A DNA stretch of 64,000 bases from JAXHMM01 sp964528445 (GTDB lineage Bacteria > Bacteroidota > Rhodothermia > Balneolales > Balneolaceae). The position numbers and the translations under genes were made by a program. The notes beneath the pieces were generated by a model. It made no database searches, was not told the DNA's origin, and saw only the letters and a list, made by a program, of their open reading frames with translations. The first letter of the stretch is position 1. Each line of letters begins with the position of its first letter. Positions 25,935 to 34,448 of this stretch are shown here, piece by piece. Where the stretch lies: the NCBI GenBank assembly GCA_964528445.1, contig CAZGSL010000003.1, positions 33,654-97,653 on the forward strand. The letters are read 5' to 3'.

Positions 25935-27647
25935 ATGTTCGAGCACTATCCCGAGTGGGCGCGAACATTCGCCCAGAAATACCTGAGCAGAACCATCAAC
26001 CAGTTTATCCTCCACGGAAACGTACACGATCTCGTCCCCCTGCGGCGGGAGGAGGGAACCGAATTCGTGCGGCTGAAGTCCTTTCTGTCGGAGGAGTTCT
26101 TCGGGGCGCGCGACTACGTGGTGTTTTACGACCGCTCTTCGGGCATCTATTTCCGGGACAAGGAGACGCAGAAAGATTTCAACCGCGCCGTGGCCGGGCG
26201 GGACTCCCTGGCAGGTACGGAGTATGCCGACAAGCTGCCGAAGGACCCGGTGCGCGTTTTCTCCCTGCTTGAGCAGTATTTCCGGATCCGGCTGGACAAC
26301 AAGAAGAGCATCGCCTTCATCATCGACTACGCCGAGACGGTGGTGCCCATGAACGAGGCAGGGTCCACCGCCACGGAAGACCGAAACGCGCTGGTCTACC
26401 TCTCCCGCTGGGCGCACGATCCCCTCTTCCTGGCGGCCGATTTTACCACGGTGCTCGTCTCCGAAAACCTGGCCGACCTCAACAAGACCCTGATTCAGAA
26501 TCCCTACACCTCGGAACTGAGGATCGGCATTCCCGGGGAGCAGGAGCGCCTGGACTACATCCGGTACGACAGCAGCGAGGAGGAGTTCGGGAGCATTTCC
26601 GAAGTGAGTCCGCAGAACCTTGCGCGCCAGACGGCCGGACTGAATTTTATCAACCTGCGGGCCATCCTCTCCAACGCGCGCGAAAACAACGAGCCGGTGA
26701 CCTACGGCCAGCTCTCGGACATCAAGAAGGAACTGATCGAGGCGGAGGCCTACGGACTGCTGGAGTTTGTGGAGTCCGAATACGACATGGGAGACGTGGC
26801 GGGGCACACCCACGTTAAGAGGCACCTTCGCAACGCCGTGAAGGCCCTCAAGGCCGGCCGGCAGGACGTGCTGCCCATGGGGTACCTGGTGTGCGGCCCC
26901 GTGGGGACGGGCAAGACCTTCCTGGTAAACTGCTTCGCCAGCGAGGTGGGCATCCCGATGGTGAAGCTGAAGAATTTCCGCAGCCAGTGGCAGGGTGTAA
27001 CCGAGGGGAACCTGGAGAAAATACTGGGCCTTCTGAAGGCGATGGCCCCGGTCTGCGTCATGATCGACGAGGCCGACGCCTACCTGGGCGACCGCGACGC
27101 GAGCGGCGACAGCGGGGTTTCCAGCCGCGTGTTCTCGCAGATCGCCACCTTCATGAGCGATACGCGGAATCGCGGCCGCGTCATCTGGTTCCTGATGACG
27201 GCCCGCCCCGACCTGATGCCGGTGGACCTCAAGCGGCAGGGGAGGGCCGAGGAGCACCTCGCCCTATTTCCGCCGCACACCCGGGAGGAGCGCCTGGAGC
27301 TGTTCGAGGCGATGAAGGAGAAGACGGGGCTGGAGATGACGGAGGAGTACGTGCCCGGCATCATAGAGGACGGGCTGAAAACCTTTTCGGGGGCCGACAT
27401 GGAGGCCGCCCTGACCCGCGCCAAGTTCCGGGCGGCGGCCGAAGGGCAGGAGCGGGTGACCCCGGAAACCCTGGATGCCGCGCTGGCCGATTTCCTTCCA
27501 CCCACCTACCCGGAAGAGATCGAACTGCAGACGCTCAGCGCGGTGATCGAGTGCACCTCGAGGGAGCTCCTTCCCGAGCGCTACCGGGAGATGGACCGGG
27601 GAGAGATTCTCGGGAAAATCGAGGAGCTTAAGTACCGCATCGGCTGA
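25935..27647 (+). CDS. AAA+ ATPase with degenerate N-terminal AAA-like region (Ycf46-like)
   Basis: 570 residues. The C-terminal AAA+ domain has Walker A GPVGTGKT (321-328), Walker B VCVMIDEAD (D378, E379), a sensor-1 region MTARPDLMP and DLKRQGRAEEHL where the arginine finger is expected. Residues 1-270 look like a second AAA-type fold without a Walker A motif (SIAFIIDYAE replaces Walker B; VLVSENLADLN resembles a sensor-1 strand), an arrangement seen in Ycf46-type proteins. It ends the pspA operon. A role as remodelling ATPase for the PspA polymer, by analogy with Vps4 and ESCRT-III, is inference from position. Confidence 0.85.
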   Translation: MFEHYPEWARTFAQKYLSRTINQFILHGNVHDLVPLRREEGTEFVRLKSFLSEEFFGARDYVVFYDRSSGIYFRDKETQKDFNRAVAGRDSLAGTEYADKLPKDPVRVFSLLEQYFRIRLDNKKSIAFIIDYAETVVPMNEAGSTATEDRNALVYLSRWAHDPLFLAADFTTVLVSENLADLNKTLIQNPYTSELRIGIPGEQERLDYIRYDSSEEEFGSISEVSPQNLARQTAGLNFINLRAILSNARENNEPVTYGQLSDIKKELIEAEAYGLLEFVESEYDMGDVAGHTHVKRHLRNAVKALKAGRQDVLPMGYLVCGPVGTGKTFLVNCFASEVGIPMVKLKNFRSQWQGVTEGNLEKILGLLKAMAPVCVMIDEADAYLGDRDASGDSGVSSRVFSQIATFMSDTRNRGRVIWFLMTARPDLMPVDLKRQGRAEEHLALFPPHTREERLELFEAMKEKTGLEMTEEYVPGIIEDGLKTFSGADMEAALTRAKFRAAAEGQERVTPETLDAALADFLPPTYPEEIELQTLSAVIECTSRELLPERYREMDRGEILGKIEELKYRIG

Positions 27648-27762
27648 TTTCTCACCCACTGGCGCAGGTCTCTCCGGCGCGAGGCGAAACGTGCGTCTCC
27701 GATGCCCTGCATAAATCCCCCTTTGTTCCGTTCAGAACCCGTTTCAGCTATTAAAAATTTGA

Positions 27763-27793
27763 TTTAACCAAATAGTTGAATCATATGGTTGAA
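27763..27793. promoter_or_regulatory. Imperfect palindrome, candidate TetR operator
   Basis: A 31-bp dyad with half-site TTnAACCAnATnnTT, 11 of 15 positions symmetric, centred at 27778. It sits 44 nt before the TetR start in an A/T-rich stretch. Size and place fit the operator of the TetR regulator that heads the exporter operon, which would make it self-regulated. Confidence 0.55.
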
Positions 27794-27836
27794 TTTCATA
27801 TCCTGAAAACGGACCGATCACGAAACGGTTGCCGGG

Positions 27837-28442
27837 ATGACGGAACGGGAAGAGACGGAACAGCAGATTTTCGAGGCGGCAAAGCGGGTTTTCCACCGGG
27901 AGGGATACGCGGGGGCGCGCATGCAGTCGATCGCGGACGAGGCGGAGATCAACAAGGCGATGCTGCACTACTACTACCGCAGCAAGGACAAGCTGTTCCA
28001 GGCGGTCTTCCAGGATGCGGTAAAGAATTTTCTCCCGGTCATCCGTGACGTGTTGAACGCGGACCTGGATCTGGTGCCGAAGGTGAAGAAGCTGGTGGAG
28101 ACGTACCACCGGATTTTCCGGGAACATCCCCATCTGCCGAAATTCGTAATCTACGAAATGAACCGGCATCCCGTCCGGTTCCGCGAATTCATAGGGCGCC
28201 AGGCAGAGGATGTCCCGGCCACGTTTTTAAAGCAGGTCAGGGCCGAGATACGCGCGGGCAGCATGAAATCGGTGGAGCCGCGGGAGTTCCTGGTCAACAC
28301 CATCTCCCTCTGCGTTTTTCCGTTCGTCGCCCGCACCATGATCGAGGTGATTTTCGGAATGGAAGAAGAGGAGTTCGATCGGTTCATGAAGAAGCGCAGC
28401 AGGTCGCTCGCTGATCAAATTCTCAATTCGGTTAAAAAATGA
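27837..28442 (+). CDS. TetR/AcrR family transcriptional regulator
   Basis: 201 residues. The N-terminal TetR helix-turn-helix (about 8-54) has IFEAAKRVFHREGYAGARMQSIADEAEINKAMLHYYY in pieces that fit the family well; the C-terminal ligand domain is of the type found in CecR/YbiH-like proteins. It is followed after 7 nt by the tolC gene and the whole ABC exporter, so it very likely represses that operon. The effector is unknown; the E. coli counterpart system responds to antibiotics such as cefoperazone. Confidence 0.9.
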   Translation: MTEREETEQQIFEAAKRVFHREGYAGARMQSIADEAEINKAMLHYYYRSKDKLFQAVFQDAVKNFLPVIRDVLNADLDLVPKVKKLVETYHRIFREHPHLPKFVIYEMNRHPVRFREFIGRQAEDVPATFLKQVRAEIRAGSMKSVEPREFLVNTISLCVFPFVARTMIEVIFGMEEEEFDRFMKKRSRSLADQILNSVKK

Positions 28443-28449
28443 GGGCGTT

Positions 28450-29724
28450 ATGTTGTCATGGATCGTTGCCGTGCTGATGCTCCTGCAGCCGTTGCAGCCG
28501 GAGTCGTCCAGGGTGCTTACGCTGCAGGGGTGCCACTGGCTGGTCGAAGAGAACTATCCGGCGGCCGACAAGATAGAGCTTGACCGGAAACTGGCGGAAA
28601 TCAACCAAAAGATAGCTGCTGCGGAGCGGTACCCGCAGGTCAGCGCCTCGGGGAGGGCCAGCTACCAGTCGGACGTCACGGAGGTCGATTTTACGCCTCC
28701 CGGCGCCGAACCGCCCACGTTCAGCAGGGACCGCTACAACCTCTCTCTCCATATCGAGCAGCTTCTCTACGACGGCGGCACCTCCCGTGTCCGCGAGTCG
28801 GTGGAAGAGGCCGAAGGGCACCGCAGCCGGCAGTCGACCCGCATGGAACTTCACCAGGTTAAAGAGCGGGTGAACCGGGTCTATTTCGAGACCCTGCGGC
28901 TTCGCAACAGGATTTCCGCCTCCGCGCTGCTGATGGAGGATCTTCGCCGGCAGCTGGAGACGGTGCGGGCACGGGTGGAGCAAGGAGTGGTGCTTCCGAG
29001 CGAGCAGACCATTTTGGAAACCGAGCTGATCCGCGCCCGCCAGGACTCCATCAGGCTGAGGGCGCGGTGGCGCGGCGCGAGGGAGGTGCTGGGAATACTT
29101 ACGGGAGCGGAGATAGACGGTTCCGTTCGGCTGAGGCTGCCGGAGGTTGACTGGGAGAGGGGACGGAACGAGGCGCGAAACCGCCCCGCATACGCCTTCT
29201 ACGAGGCTTCAAGGAATCTCCTGGAGCAGCGGATCTCCCTGGCCGGCACCCGGTGGACCCCACGGATTTCGGCATTTGCCACGACCTCCTACGGCCGTCC
29301 GGGACTGGATTTGTTTGAGGACGATCTGCAGGGATATTACCTGTTCGGGCTGAGCGTGAGGTGGGACTTGTGGAACGGAGTGAATGCAGGCAGGGAGCAG
29401 CAGGCCCTCAGAACGGAGATGCAGAAAATCGGGGCCGAAGAGCGCTCGTTCGAACAGCGGATGGAGAGCGATCTCTCCCGCCTGAGGAACACGATAGAGG
29501 CCCTGGAGCAGGTGATCGAGGAGGATGAGCAGCTGATACAGAAGTCCCGGCAGATTGCCGAGGAGCACTCCCGCCGGCTGAACCGCGGGGTGATCACCGC
29601 GACCGAGTATCTCTCCTCCCTGAACCGCCTCAACCAGGCCATCCTGGAGCGGGAGCAGCACCGGATTGAACGGGCCGAGGCGGAGGCCGGATACCTGACC
29701 AAACAAGGAGTACCGTTACGATGA
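28450..29724 (+). CDS. TolC-family outer membrane efflux protein
   Basis: 424 residues: signal-like N-terminus (about 1-20), then two related halves of long amphipathic helices with barrel strands between them (GRASYQSDV; ISAFATTSYGRPGLD; GYYLFGLSVRWDLWNG). It supplies the outer membrane channel for the exporter encoded next. Its stop overlaps the start of the adaptor gene by 4 nt (ATGA). Confidence 0.92.
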   Translation: MLSWIVAVLMLLQPLQPESSRVLTLQGCHWLVEENYPAADKIELDRKLAEINQKIAAAERYPQVSASGRASYQSDVTEVDFTPPGAEPPTFSRDRYNLSLHIEQLLYDGGTSRVRESVEEAEGHRSRQSTRMELHQVKERVNRVYFETLRLRNRISASALLMEDLRRQLETVRARVEQGVVLPSEQTILETELIRARQDSIRLRARWRGAREVLGILTGAEIDGSVRLRLPEVDWERGRNEARNRPAYAFYEASRNLLEQRISLAGTRWTPRISAFATTSYGRPGLDLFEDDLQGYYLFGLSVRWDLWNGVNAGREQQALRTEMQKIGAEERSFEQRMESDLSRLRNTIEALEQVIEEDEQLIQKSRQIAEEHSRRLNRGVITATEYLSSLNRLNQAILEREQHRIERAEAEAGYLTKQGVPLR

Positions 29725-30523
29725 GATACGCGATACGTTTCTTTTCGATGTTGGAATGTCTTCCGGACCGGCCGAAAANNNNNNNNNNNNNNNNNNNNNN
29801 NNNNNNNNNNNNNNNNNNNNNNNNNNNNNNNNNNNNNNNNNNNNNNNNNNNNNNNNNNNNNNNNNNNNNNNNNNNNNNTCGCGCCTGGACCAGGTGGAGG
29901 CCGAAACCGAGGTGGTGCGTGAACGTCTCGCCACGGCCCGAGGCGACCTGCGCCGGATGGAGGCCCTGGCGGCCGACAGCGCCGTGGCGCAGAGAGAGCT
30001 GGATGACGTTCGCGGCAGGGTTCGGGCCCTGGAGAAGGAGATCGGCGCGCTGCAGTCCCGGAAAGCCGCCGTGCGTGCCGAAATGGGTCCCCTGCGGGTG
30101 CGAATAAGGCAGATGGAAGACCGGCTGGAGAAGGCCCGGATCGTCAATCCGGTGAACGGAAGGGTACTGAACCGACTGGCGGACCGGCACGAACTGGTGG
30201 GCGAGGGACAGCCGCTCTACGAGATCGCCGACCTGGATACCCTCCAGCTGCGCGTTTACGTCAGCGGCGCCCAGCTGCCGCAGGTGACACTGGGGCAGAA
30301 CGTGGAAGTGCTGGTGGATGAGGACGACGGGGAACTCCGCACCCTGAGCGGCGTCGTAAGCTGGATCGCCTCGGAGTCGGAGTTCACCCCGCAAATGATC
30401 CAGACCCGGGAGGAGCGTGTGAGCCAGGTATATGCCGTAAAGGTACGGGTCGCTAATCCCGGCGGCAGGCTGAAAATAGGTATGCCCGGGGAGGTCAACT
30501 TTGAAACGGGGCCGGGGGAGTGA
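29721..30523 (+). CDS. HlyD/YbhG-type periplasmic adaptor, interrupted by an assembly gap
   Basis: The ATG at 29721 overlaps the tolC stop, then 100 N start at 29779. The 19 residues before the gap begin MRYAIRFFSML, signal-like, but continue in a different frame from the part after the gap; the gap length is arbitrary, so no true frameshift can be claimed. After the gap the chain reads as an adaptor: a coiled-coil hairpin (RLDQVEAETEVV to MEDRLEKAR), the lipoyl half-motif IVNPVNGRVLNRLADRHELVGEGQPLYEIAD and a beta-barrel domain ending VKVRVANPGGRLKIGMPGEV. It links the inner membrane ABC transporter to TolC. It abuts the first ATPase gene (TGATG). Confidence 0.85.
29779..29878. other. Scaffold gap (100 N)
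   Basis: Exactly 100 N inside the adaptor gene. The missing sequence should hold the rest of the signal peptide, the first lipoyl half-motif and the first coiled-coil helix, roughly 80-120 codons in relatives, so the real gap is probably longer than 100 nt. Confidence 0.99.
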
Positions 30524-31458
30524 TGGAAGGGCCTGCGGTCAAGGCAACGGGCATAGCCAAGGCATTTGGGGACGTACAAGCTTTGAAAGAGGTAGATTTA
30601 CGTATCGCGAATGGAGAATTGTTCGGTTTGGTGGGGCCTGACGGGGCGGGCAAGACCACCCTGTTCCGGATCCTGGCCAGCCTGCTGAAACCCGACAAGG
30701 GCGCGGCCCGGGTACTGGGCCGGGACGTGGTGGAGGAGTACGGGGAGCTTCGTCCCCTGCTGGGTTACATGCCGGGCCGGTTCGGGCTCTACGAGGACCT
30801 CACTGTCGGGGAGAACCTGAAATTTTTTGCCTCGGTCTTTCGAACCACGGTGGAGGAGGGATACGCGCTCATCGAACCCATCTACCGGCGGCTCGAACCG
30901 TATCGTGACCGGCTCGCCGGGAACCTGTCGGGCGGAATGAAACAGAAGCTGGCCCTCAGCTGCGCGCTGGTGCACCGGCCCAGGCTGCTGATCCTGGACG
31001 AGCCGACCACCGGGGTTGACGCGGTCTCCCGGAAAGAATTCTGGGAGATGCTCGGAGAGATCGGGAAACAGGGCATAACGGTTGCCGTCTCCACGCCCTA
31101 CATGGACGAAGCCCGCCTCTGCGACAGGGTGGCCCTCATGCGGGAGGGAGAGATTCTGCGGTCCGGCTCGCCCGGGGAGCTGATCGAATCGTTCGGGAAA
31201 CCCCTGCTGGCGATCCGGGGCGAGCGAAAATATGAGATCATACGCTCTCTTCGGACGCTGGATGAGCTGGCGTCTGTGCAGGCCTTCGGGGACGCCATCC
31301 ACGTCGTCCCCGCGGGAATAGAGCTCGACGTGGAAAGCATCGCCGGACACCTGCGCAGCGAAGGGCTGGGTCCGGTGGAAGCCGAGAGGATTAGCCCGGG
31401 CATAGAGGATCTGTTTATCGAGCTTACAACGGGACCGCCGGGGGATGCGCATGCCTGA
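30523..31458 (+). CDS. ABC exporter ATPase 1 (YbhF N-half type)
   Basis: 311 residues from the ATG at 30523 that overlaps the adaptor stop. Walker A GPDGAGKT (38-45), signature LSGGMKQ, Walker B LLILDEPTTGVD and the switch region STPYMDEARLCD. The C-terminal 90 residues form an extra domain. In E. coli YbhF two such ATPase modules are fused in one chain; here they are separate genes. It overlaps the second ATPase gene by 14 nt. Confidence 0.93.
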   Translation: MEGPAVKATGIAKAFGDVQALKEVDLRIANGELFGLVGPDGAGKTTLFRILASLLKPDKGAARVLGRDVVEEYGELRPLLGYMPGRFGLYEDLTVGENLKFFASVFRTTVEEGYALIEPIYRRLEPYRDRLAGNLSGGMKQKLALSCALVHRPRLLILDEPTTGVDAVSRKEFWEMLGEIGKQGITVAVSTPYMDEARLCDRVALMREGEILRSGSPGELIESFGKPLLAIRGERKYEIIRSLRTLDELASVQAFGDAIHVVPAGIELDVESIAGHLRSEGLGPVEAERISPGIEDLFIELTTGPPGDAHA

Positions 31459-32200
31459 CGCTGTCATAGAGACACGGGAGCTTACCCGGAAATTCGGGGA
31501 TTTCACGGCGGTGGACCGTATCGGTTTTGAGGTGATGCGCGGAGAGATATTCGGGTTTCTGGGCGCCAACGGGGCCGGGAAAACCACGTCGATACGGATG
31601 CTTACCGGACTGCTGGCCCCGACCTCCGGGGAGGCGAGGGTGGCGGGAATGGATGTCTATACGCAGGCCGAGGCGATCAAGCGCCGCATAGGGTATATGA
31701 GCCAGAAATTCTCCCTCTATGAGGATCTCACCGTCAGGGAGAACATCCGCCTCTACGGGGGCATTTACGGGCTGGACGACAAGCGGATAAGGGAGAAGTC
31801 CGCCGAACTGCTCGACACACTGGAAATGGATATATTTAGTGATACGCGAATCGCTAAACTACCGCCGGGATGGAGGCAGAAACTGGCTTTCTCCGTGGCT
31901 CTCCTTCATGAGCCGGAGATCCTCTTTCTGGACGAGCCGACCAGCGGGGTCGATCCCGTGACCCGGCGACGGTTTTGGGAGGAGATCTACCGGGTCTCCT
32001 CGGAGGGCACCACGGTATTTGTTACCACCCACTACATGGATGAGGCCGAGTACTGCGACCGGATCTCCATCATGGTGGATGGGCGCATCGAGGCGCTCGA
32101 CGATCCCGAGGGACTCAAGACGTCGTATGGGACCTCAACCGTGGAGGAGGTATTTATCCGGCTGGCACGGGGAGCCGAGAGGGCGGAGGGGATGTCATGA
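31445..32200 (+). CDS. ABC exporter ATPase 2 (YbhF C-half type)
   Basis: 251 residues. Walker A GANGAGKT, Walker B ILFLDEPTSGVDP and the histidine switch VTTHYMDEAEYCD are regular, but the signature reads LPPGWRQ instead of LSGGQ, a variant also known from the C-terminal module of YbhF-like proteins. With a normal signature in the partner, one of the two composite ATP sites may be weakened. The stop overlaps the first permease gene by 4 nt. Confidence 0.93.
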   Translation: MRMPDAVIETRELTRKFGDFTAVDRIGFEVMRGEIFGFLGANGAGKTTSIRMLTGLLAPTSGEARVAGMDVYTQAEAIKRRIGYMSQKFSLYEDLTVRENIRLYGGIYGLDDKRIREKSAELLDTLEMDIFSDTRIAKLPPGWRQKLAFSVALLHEPEILFLDEPTSGVDPVTRRRFWEEIYRVSSEGTTVFVTTHYMDEAEYCDRISIMVDGRIEALDDPEGLKTSYGTSTVEEVFIRLARGAERAEGMS

Positions 32201-33306
32201 AGACCTTCCTGGGATTTGTAAGCAAGGAGTTCAAGCAGATCTACCGGGACAAGCGCACCCTCGCGGTTCTTTTCGGGATGCCGTTGATCATGATGATATT
32301 ATTTGGATTCGCGATACGCAATGAGATAAACACCGCCTCAGTGGCCGTATTGGATCTTTCGGGAGACGAAAGATCTACGCAACTGATCCAAAAGGTGGAT
32401 GCCTCGGAATATTATACGGTGAGCAGCAGGCTCTCCCGACGCAGCGGAATCGGAGAGGCATTTCGGCAGGGTGAGATCGACCAGGTACTCGTTATCGGTC
32501 CACAATTTGCGGAAAACCTGGCCAGCGGACGCCAGGCGGAGGTTCAGATCGTCACCGACGCCTCCAACCCCAACCTCTCCAGGCTGATGCAGGAGTACAC
32601 CACCGCCATGGTAAAGGATTACGAGCGGGAGATAGGCGCTCAGAATCAAAATTTGGCCCGAGGAGCCTCCCTGCAGTCCGTAATGATGTTCAATCCCGCC
32701 CTGGAGAGCGTCAATCTTTTTGTACCGGGATTGATCGCCGTGATACTGATGCTCATCTGCACGCTGATGACCTCCATCTCCCTCACCCGTGAGAAGGAGA
32801 TGGGAAACATGGAAGTGCTGCTCGTATCCCCCCTGCGTCCCTTTCATATCGTGGTGGGCAAAACCCTGCCCTACCTGGTGCTTGCTTTCCTCGACGTATT
32901 GGCCATCCTGCTGCTGGCCCGGCTTGTGTTCGACGTGCCGATGCGCGGATCCTACGCCCTGCTGCTGGGCGAGTCGCTTATCTTTATTTTTGTGGCCCTC
33001 TCCCTGGGGGTACTGATATCCACCCGCACCGACGATCAGCAGACGGCCATGATGGTCTCCCTTGCCGGACTCCTGCTTCCTACGGTGCTGCTCTCCGGGT
33101 TTATCTTTCCCATTTCAAGCATGCCTGAAATCCTGCGGTGGCTCAGCAACCTCATACCGGCCCGCTGGTTTCTGGTGGTGGTCCGCAGCGTTATGCTCAA
33201 GGACGCCGGTCTGATGATGCTCTGGAAAGAGACACTCATCCTGGTGTTCATGATGACGGCTTTCGTCGGACTGAGCATCGCGAATTTTAAATCCCGGCTG
33301 GAATGA
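32197..33306 (+). CDS. ABC-2 type permease 1 (YbhS-like)
   Basis: 369 residues. One N-terminal membrane helix (about 22-42, with FGFAIRNEI), a large periplasmic domain (about 43-170) and five more helices in the C-terminal half, with TREKEMGNMEVLLVSPLRP and TDDQQTAMM as family marks. Forms the membrane channel with the next gene. Overlaps both neighbours by 4 nt. Confidence 0.92.
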   Translation: MKTFLGFVSKEFKQIYRDKRTLAVLFGMPLIMMILFGFAIRNEINTASVAVLDLSGDERSTQLIQKVDASEYYTVSSRLSRRSGIGEAFRQGEIDQVLVIGPQFAENLASGRQAEVQIVTDASNPNLSRLMQEYTTAMVKDYEREIGAQNQNLARGASLQSVMMFNPALESVNLFVPGLIAVILMLICTLMTSISLTREKEMGNMEVLLVSPLRPFHIVVGKTLPYLVLAFLDVLAILLLARLVFDVPMRGSYALLLGESLIFIFVALSLGVLISTRTDDQQTAMMVSLAGLLLPTVLLSGFIFPISSMPEILRWLSNLIPARWFLVVVRSVMLKDAGLMMLWKETLILVFMMTAFVGLSIANFKSRLE

Positions 33307-34445
33307 GAACCATCCGATTTCTCTTGCGAAAGGAGTTCCTGCAGATTTTCCGCAACAAGGGAATGCTGCCCATTATTTTCGTGATGCCCGTGATTCAGCT
33401 GGTGGTGCTCTCTTTCGCGGCCACTTTTGAGCTGAACCGTGCTGAAATGCACCTGGTGGACCGGGACCGGTCGCAGTTGTCCCGGCAGCTGGTCGAAAAG
33501 CTGCAGGCCGCGGGCTACTTCAGGGTTGTCTCCGCCTCGGCCCGTACCGAGGAAGGCATTCAGCGTCTGCGGGGCAACCGGGCCGACCTGGTGCTGGAAA
33601 TCCCGGGCGATTTTGAGGAGCGGATGCGCAGGGGCGATCGGGCGCCGGTTCAGTTTGTCATTGACGCCGTCGACGGCAGCAAGGCTGGTCTTATCCAGGC
33701 CTACGGGGAGGCCATCCTGGGTGATTTCAACCGCGATGCGGCTCCCCGCTTCAGGGCGCCGCCGGATGGTGATCCTTCCGCCCCTCTTGTACAGCCGGCC
33801 GGCGGCATAGCCGTGCATCCGTCCAGCTGGTACAATCCGCAGCTCGACTACCTCCATTACATGGTGCCGGGCATCCTGGTGGTGCTGGTCTCCATGATCG
33901 GCATGTTCCTCTCGGGGATGAACATCGTGCGGGAGCGCGAGCTGGGCACCATCGAACAGCTCAACGTGACCCCCGTGAAACGGTACCAGTTCATCACTGC
34001 CAAACTGCTTCCCTTCTGGATCATCGCCATGTTTGAGCTGGTTGTCGGACTGGCAATCGCGCGGTGGGGGTTCAACATCCCCTTCCTGGGCAGCGTCTGG
34101 CTGCTTCTCGGCATAGCCGTGGTCTACCTGCTGGTTGTACAGGGACTGGGACTCTATATCTCGACGGTTACCCGGACCCAGCAGCAGGCGATGTTCGTCG
34201 CCTGGTTCATCATGGTGGTGTTTATCCTTATGGGAGGGCTGTTCACGCCCATCGAGAGCATGCCCGCGTGGGCGCGGGAACTCACCTGGGGGAACCCGAT
34301 GGCGCATTTCATCAAGATCATGCGGATGGTGATGCTGAAAGGGTCGGGAGCGGCGGACATCGCCCACCTGGCGGGTGTGCTCGGGGGCATGGCGGCGATC
34401 ATACTTCCCGCCGCGGTACTGCGCTACCGGAAGAAAGTACGATAA
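33303..34445 (+). CDS. ABC-2 type permease 2 (YbhR-like)
   Basis: 380 residues with the same layout as permease 1: N-terminal helix (about 20-38), a periplasmic domain (about 40-180) and a C-terminal helical bundle with VRERELGTIEQLNVTPVKR and TRTQQQAMF. It completes a TolC-adaptor-2 ATPase-2 permease exporter of the YbhGFSR kind, which in E. coli moves drugs and perhaps Na+/Li+; the substrate here is unknown. Convergent with xseA, 3 nt between stops. Confidence 0.92.
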   Translation: MRTIRFLLRKEFLQIFRNKGMLPIIFVMPVIQLVVLSFAATFELNRAEMHLVDRDRSQLSRQLVEKLQAAGYFRVVSASARTEEGIQRLRGNRADLVLEIPGDFEERMRRGDRAPVQFVIDAVDGSKAGLIQAYGEAILGDFNRDAAPRFRAPPDGDPSAPLVQPAGGIAVHPSSWYNPQLDYLHYMVPGILVVLVSMIGMFLSGMNIVRERELGTIEQLNVTPVKRYQFITAKLLPFWIIAMFELVVGLAIARWGFNIPFLGSVWLLLGIAVVYLLVVQGLGLYISTVTRTQQQAMFVAWFIMVVFILMGGLFTPIESMPAWARELTWGNPMAHFIKIMRMVMLKGSGAADIAHLAGVLGGMAAIILPAAVLRYRKKVR

Positions 34446-34448
34446 CTT

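Noticed and set aside
29721..30523. Frameshifted pseudogene of the adaptor
   Set aside because: The frame change falls inside 100 N of arbitrary length, so it cannot be told from an assembly artefact.
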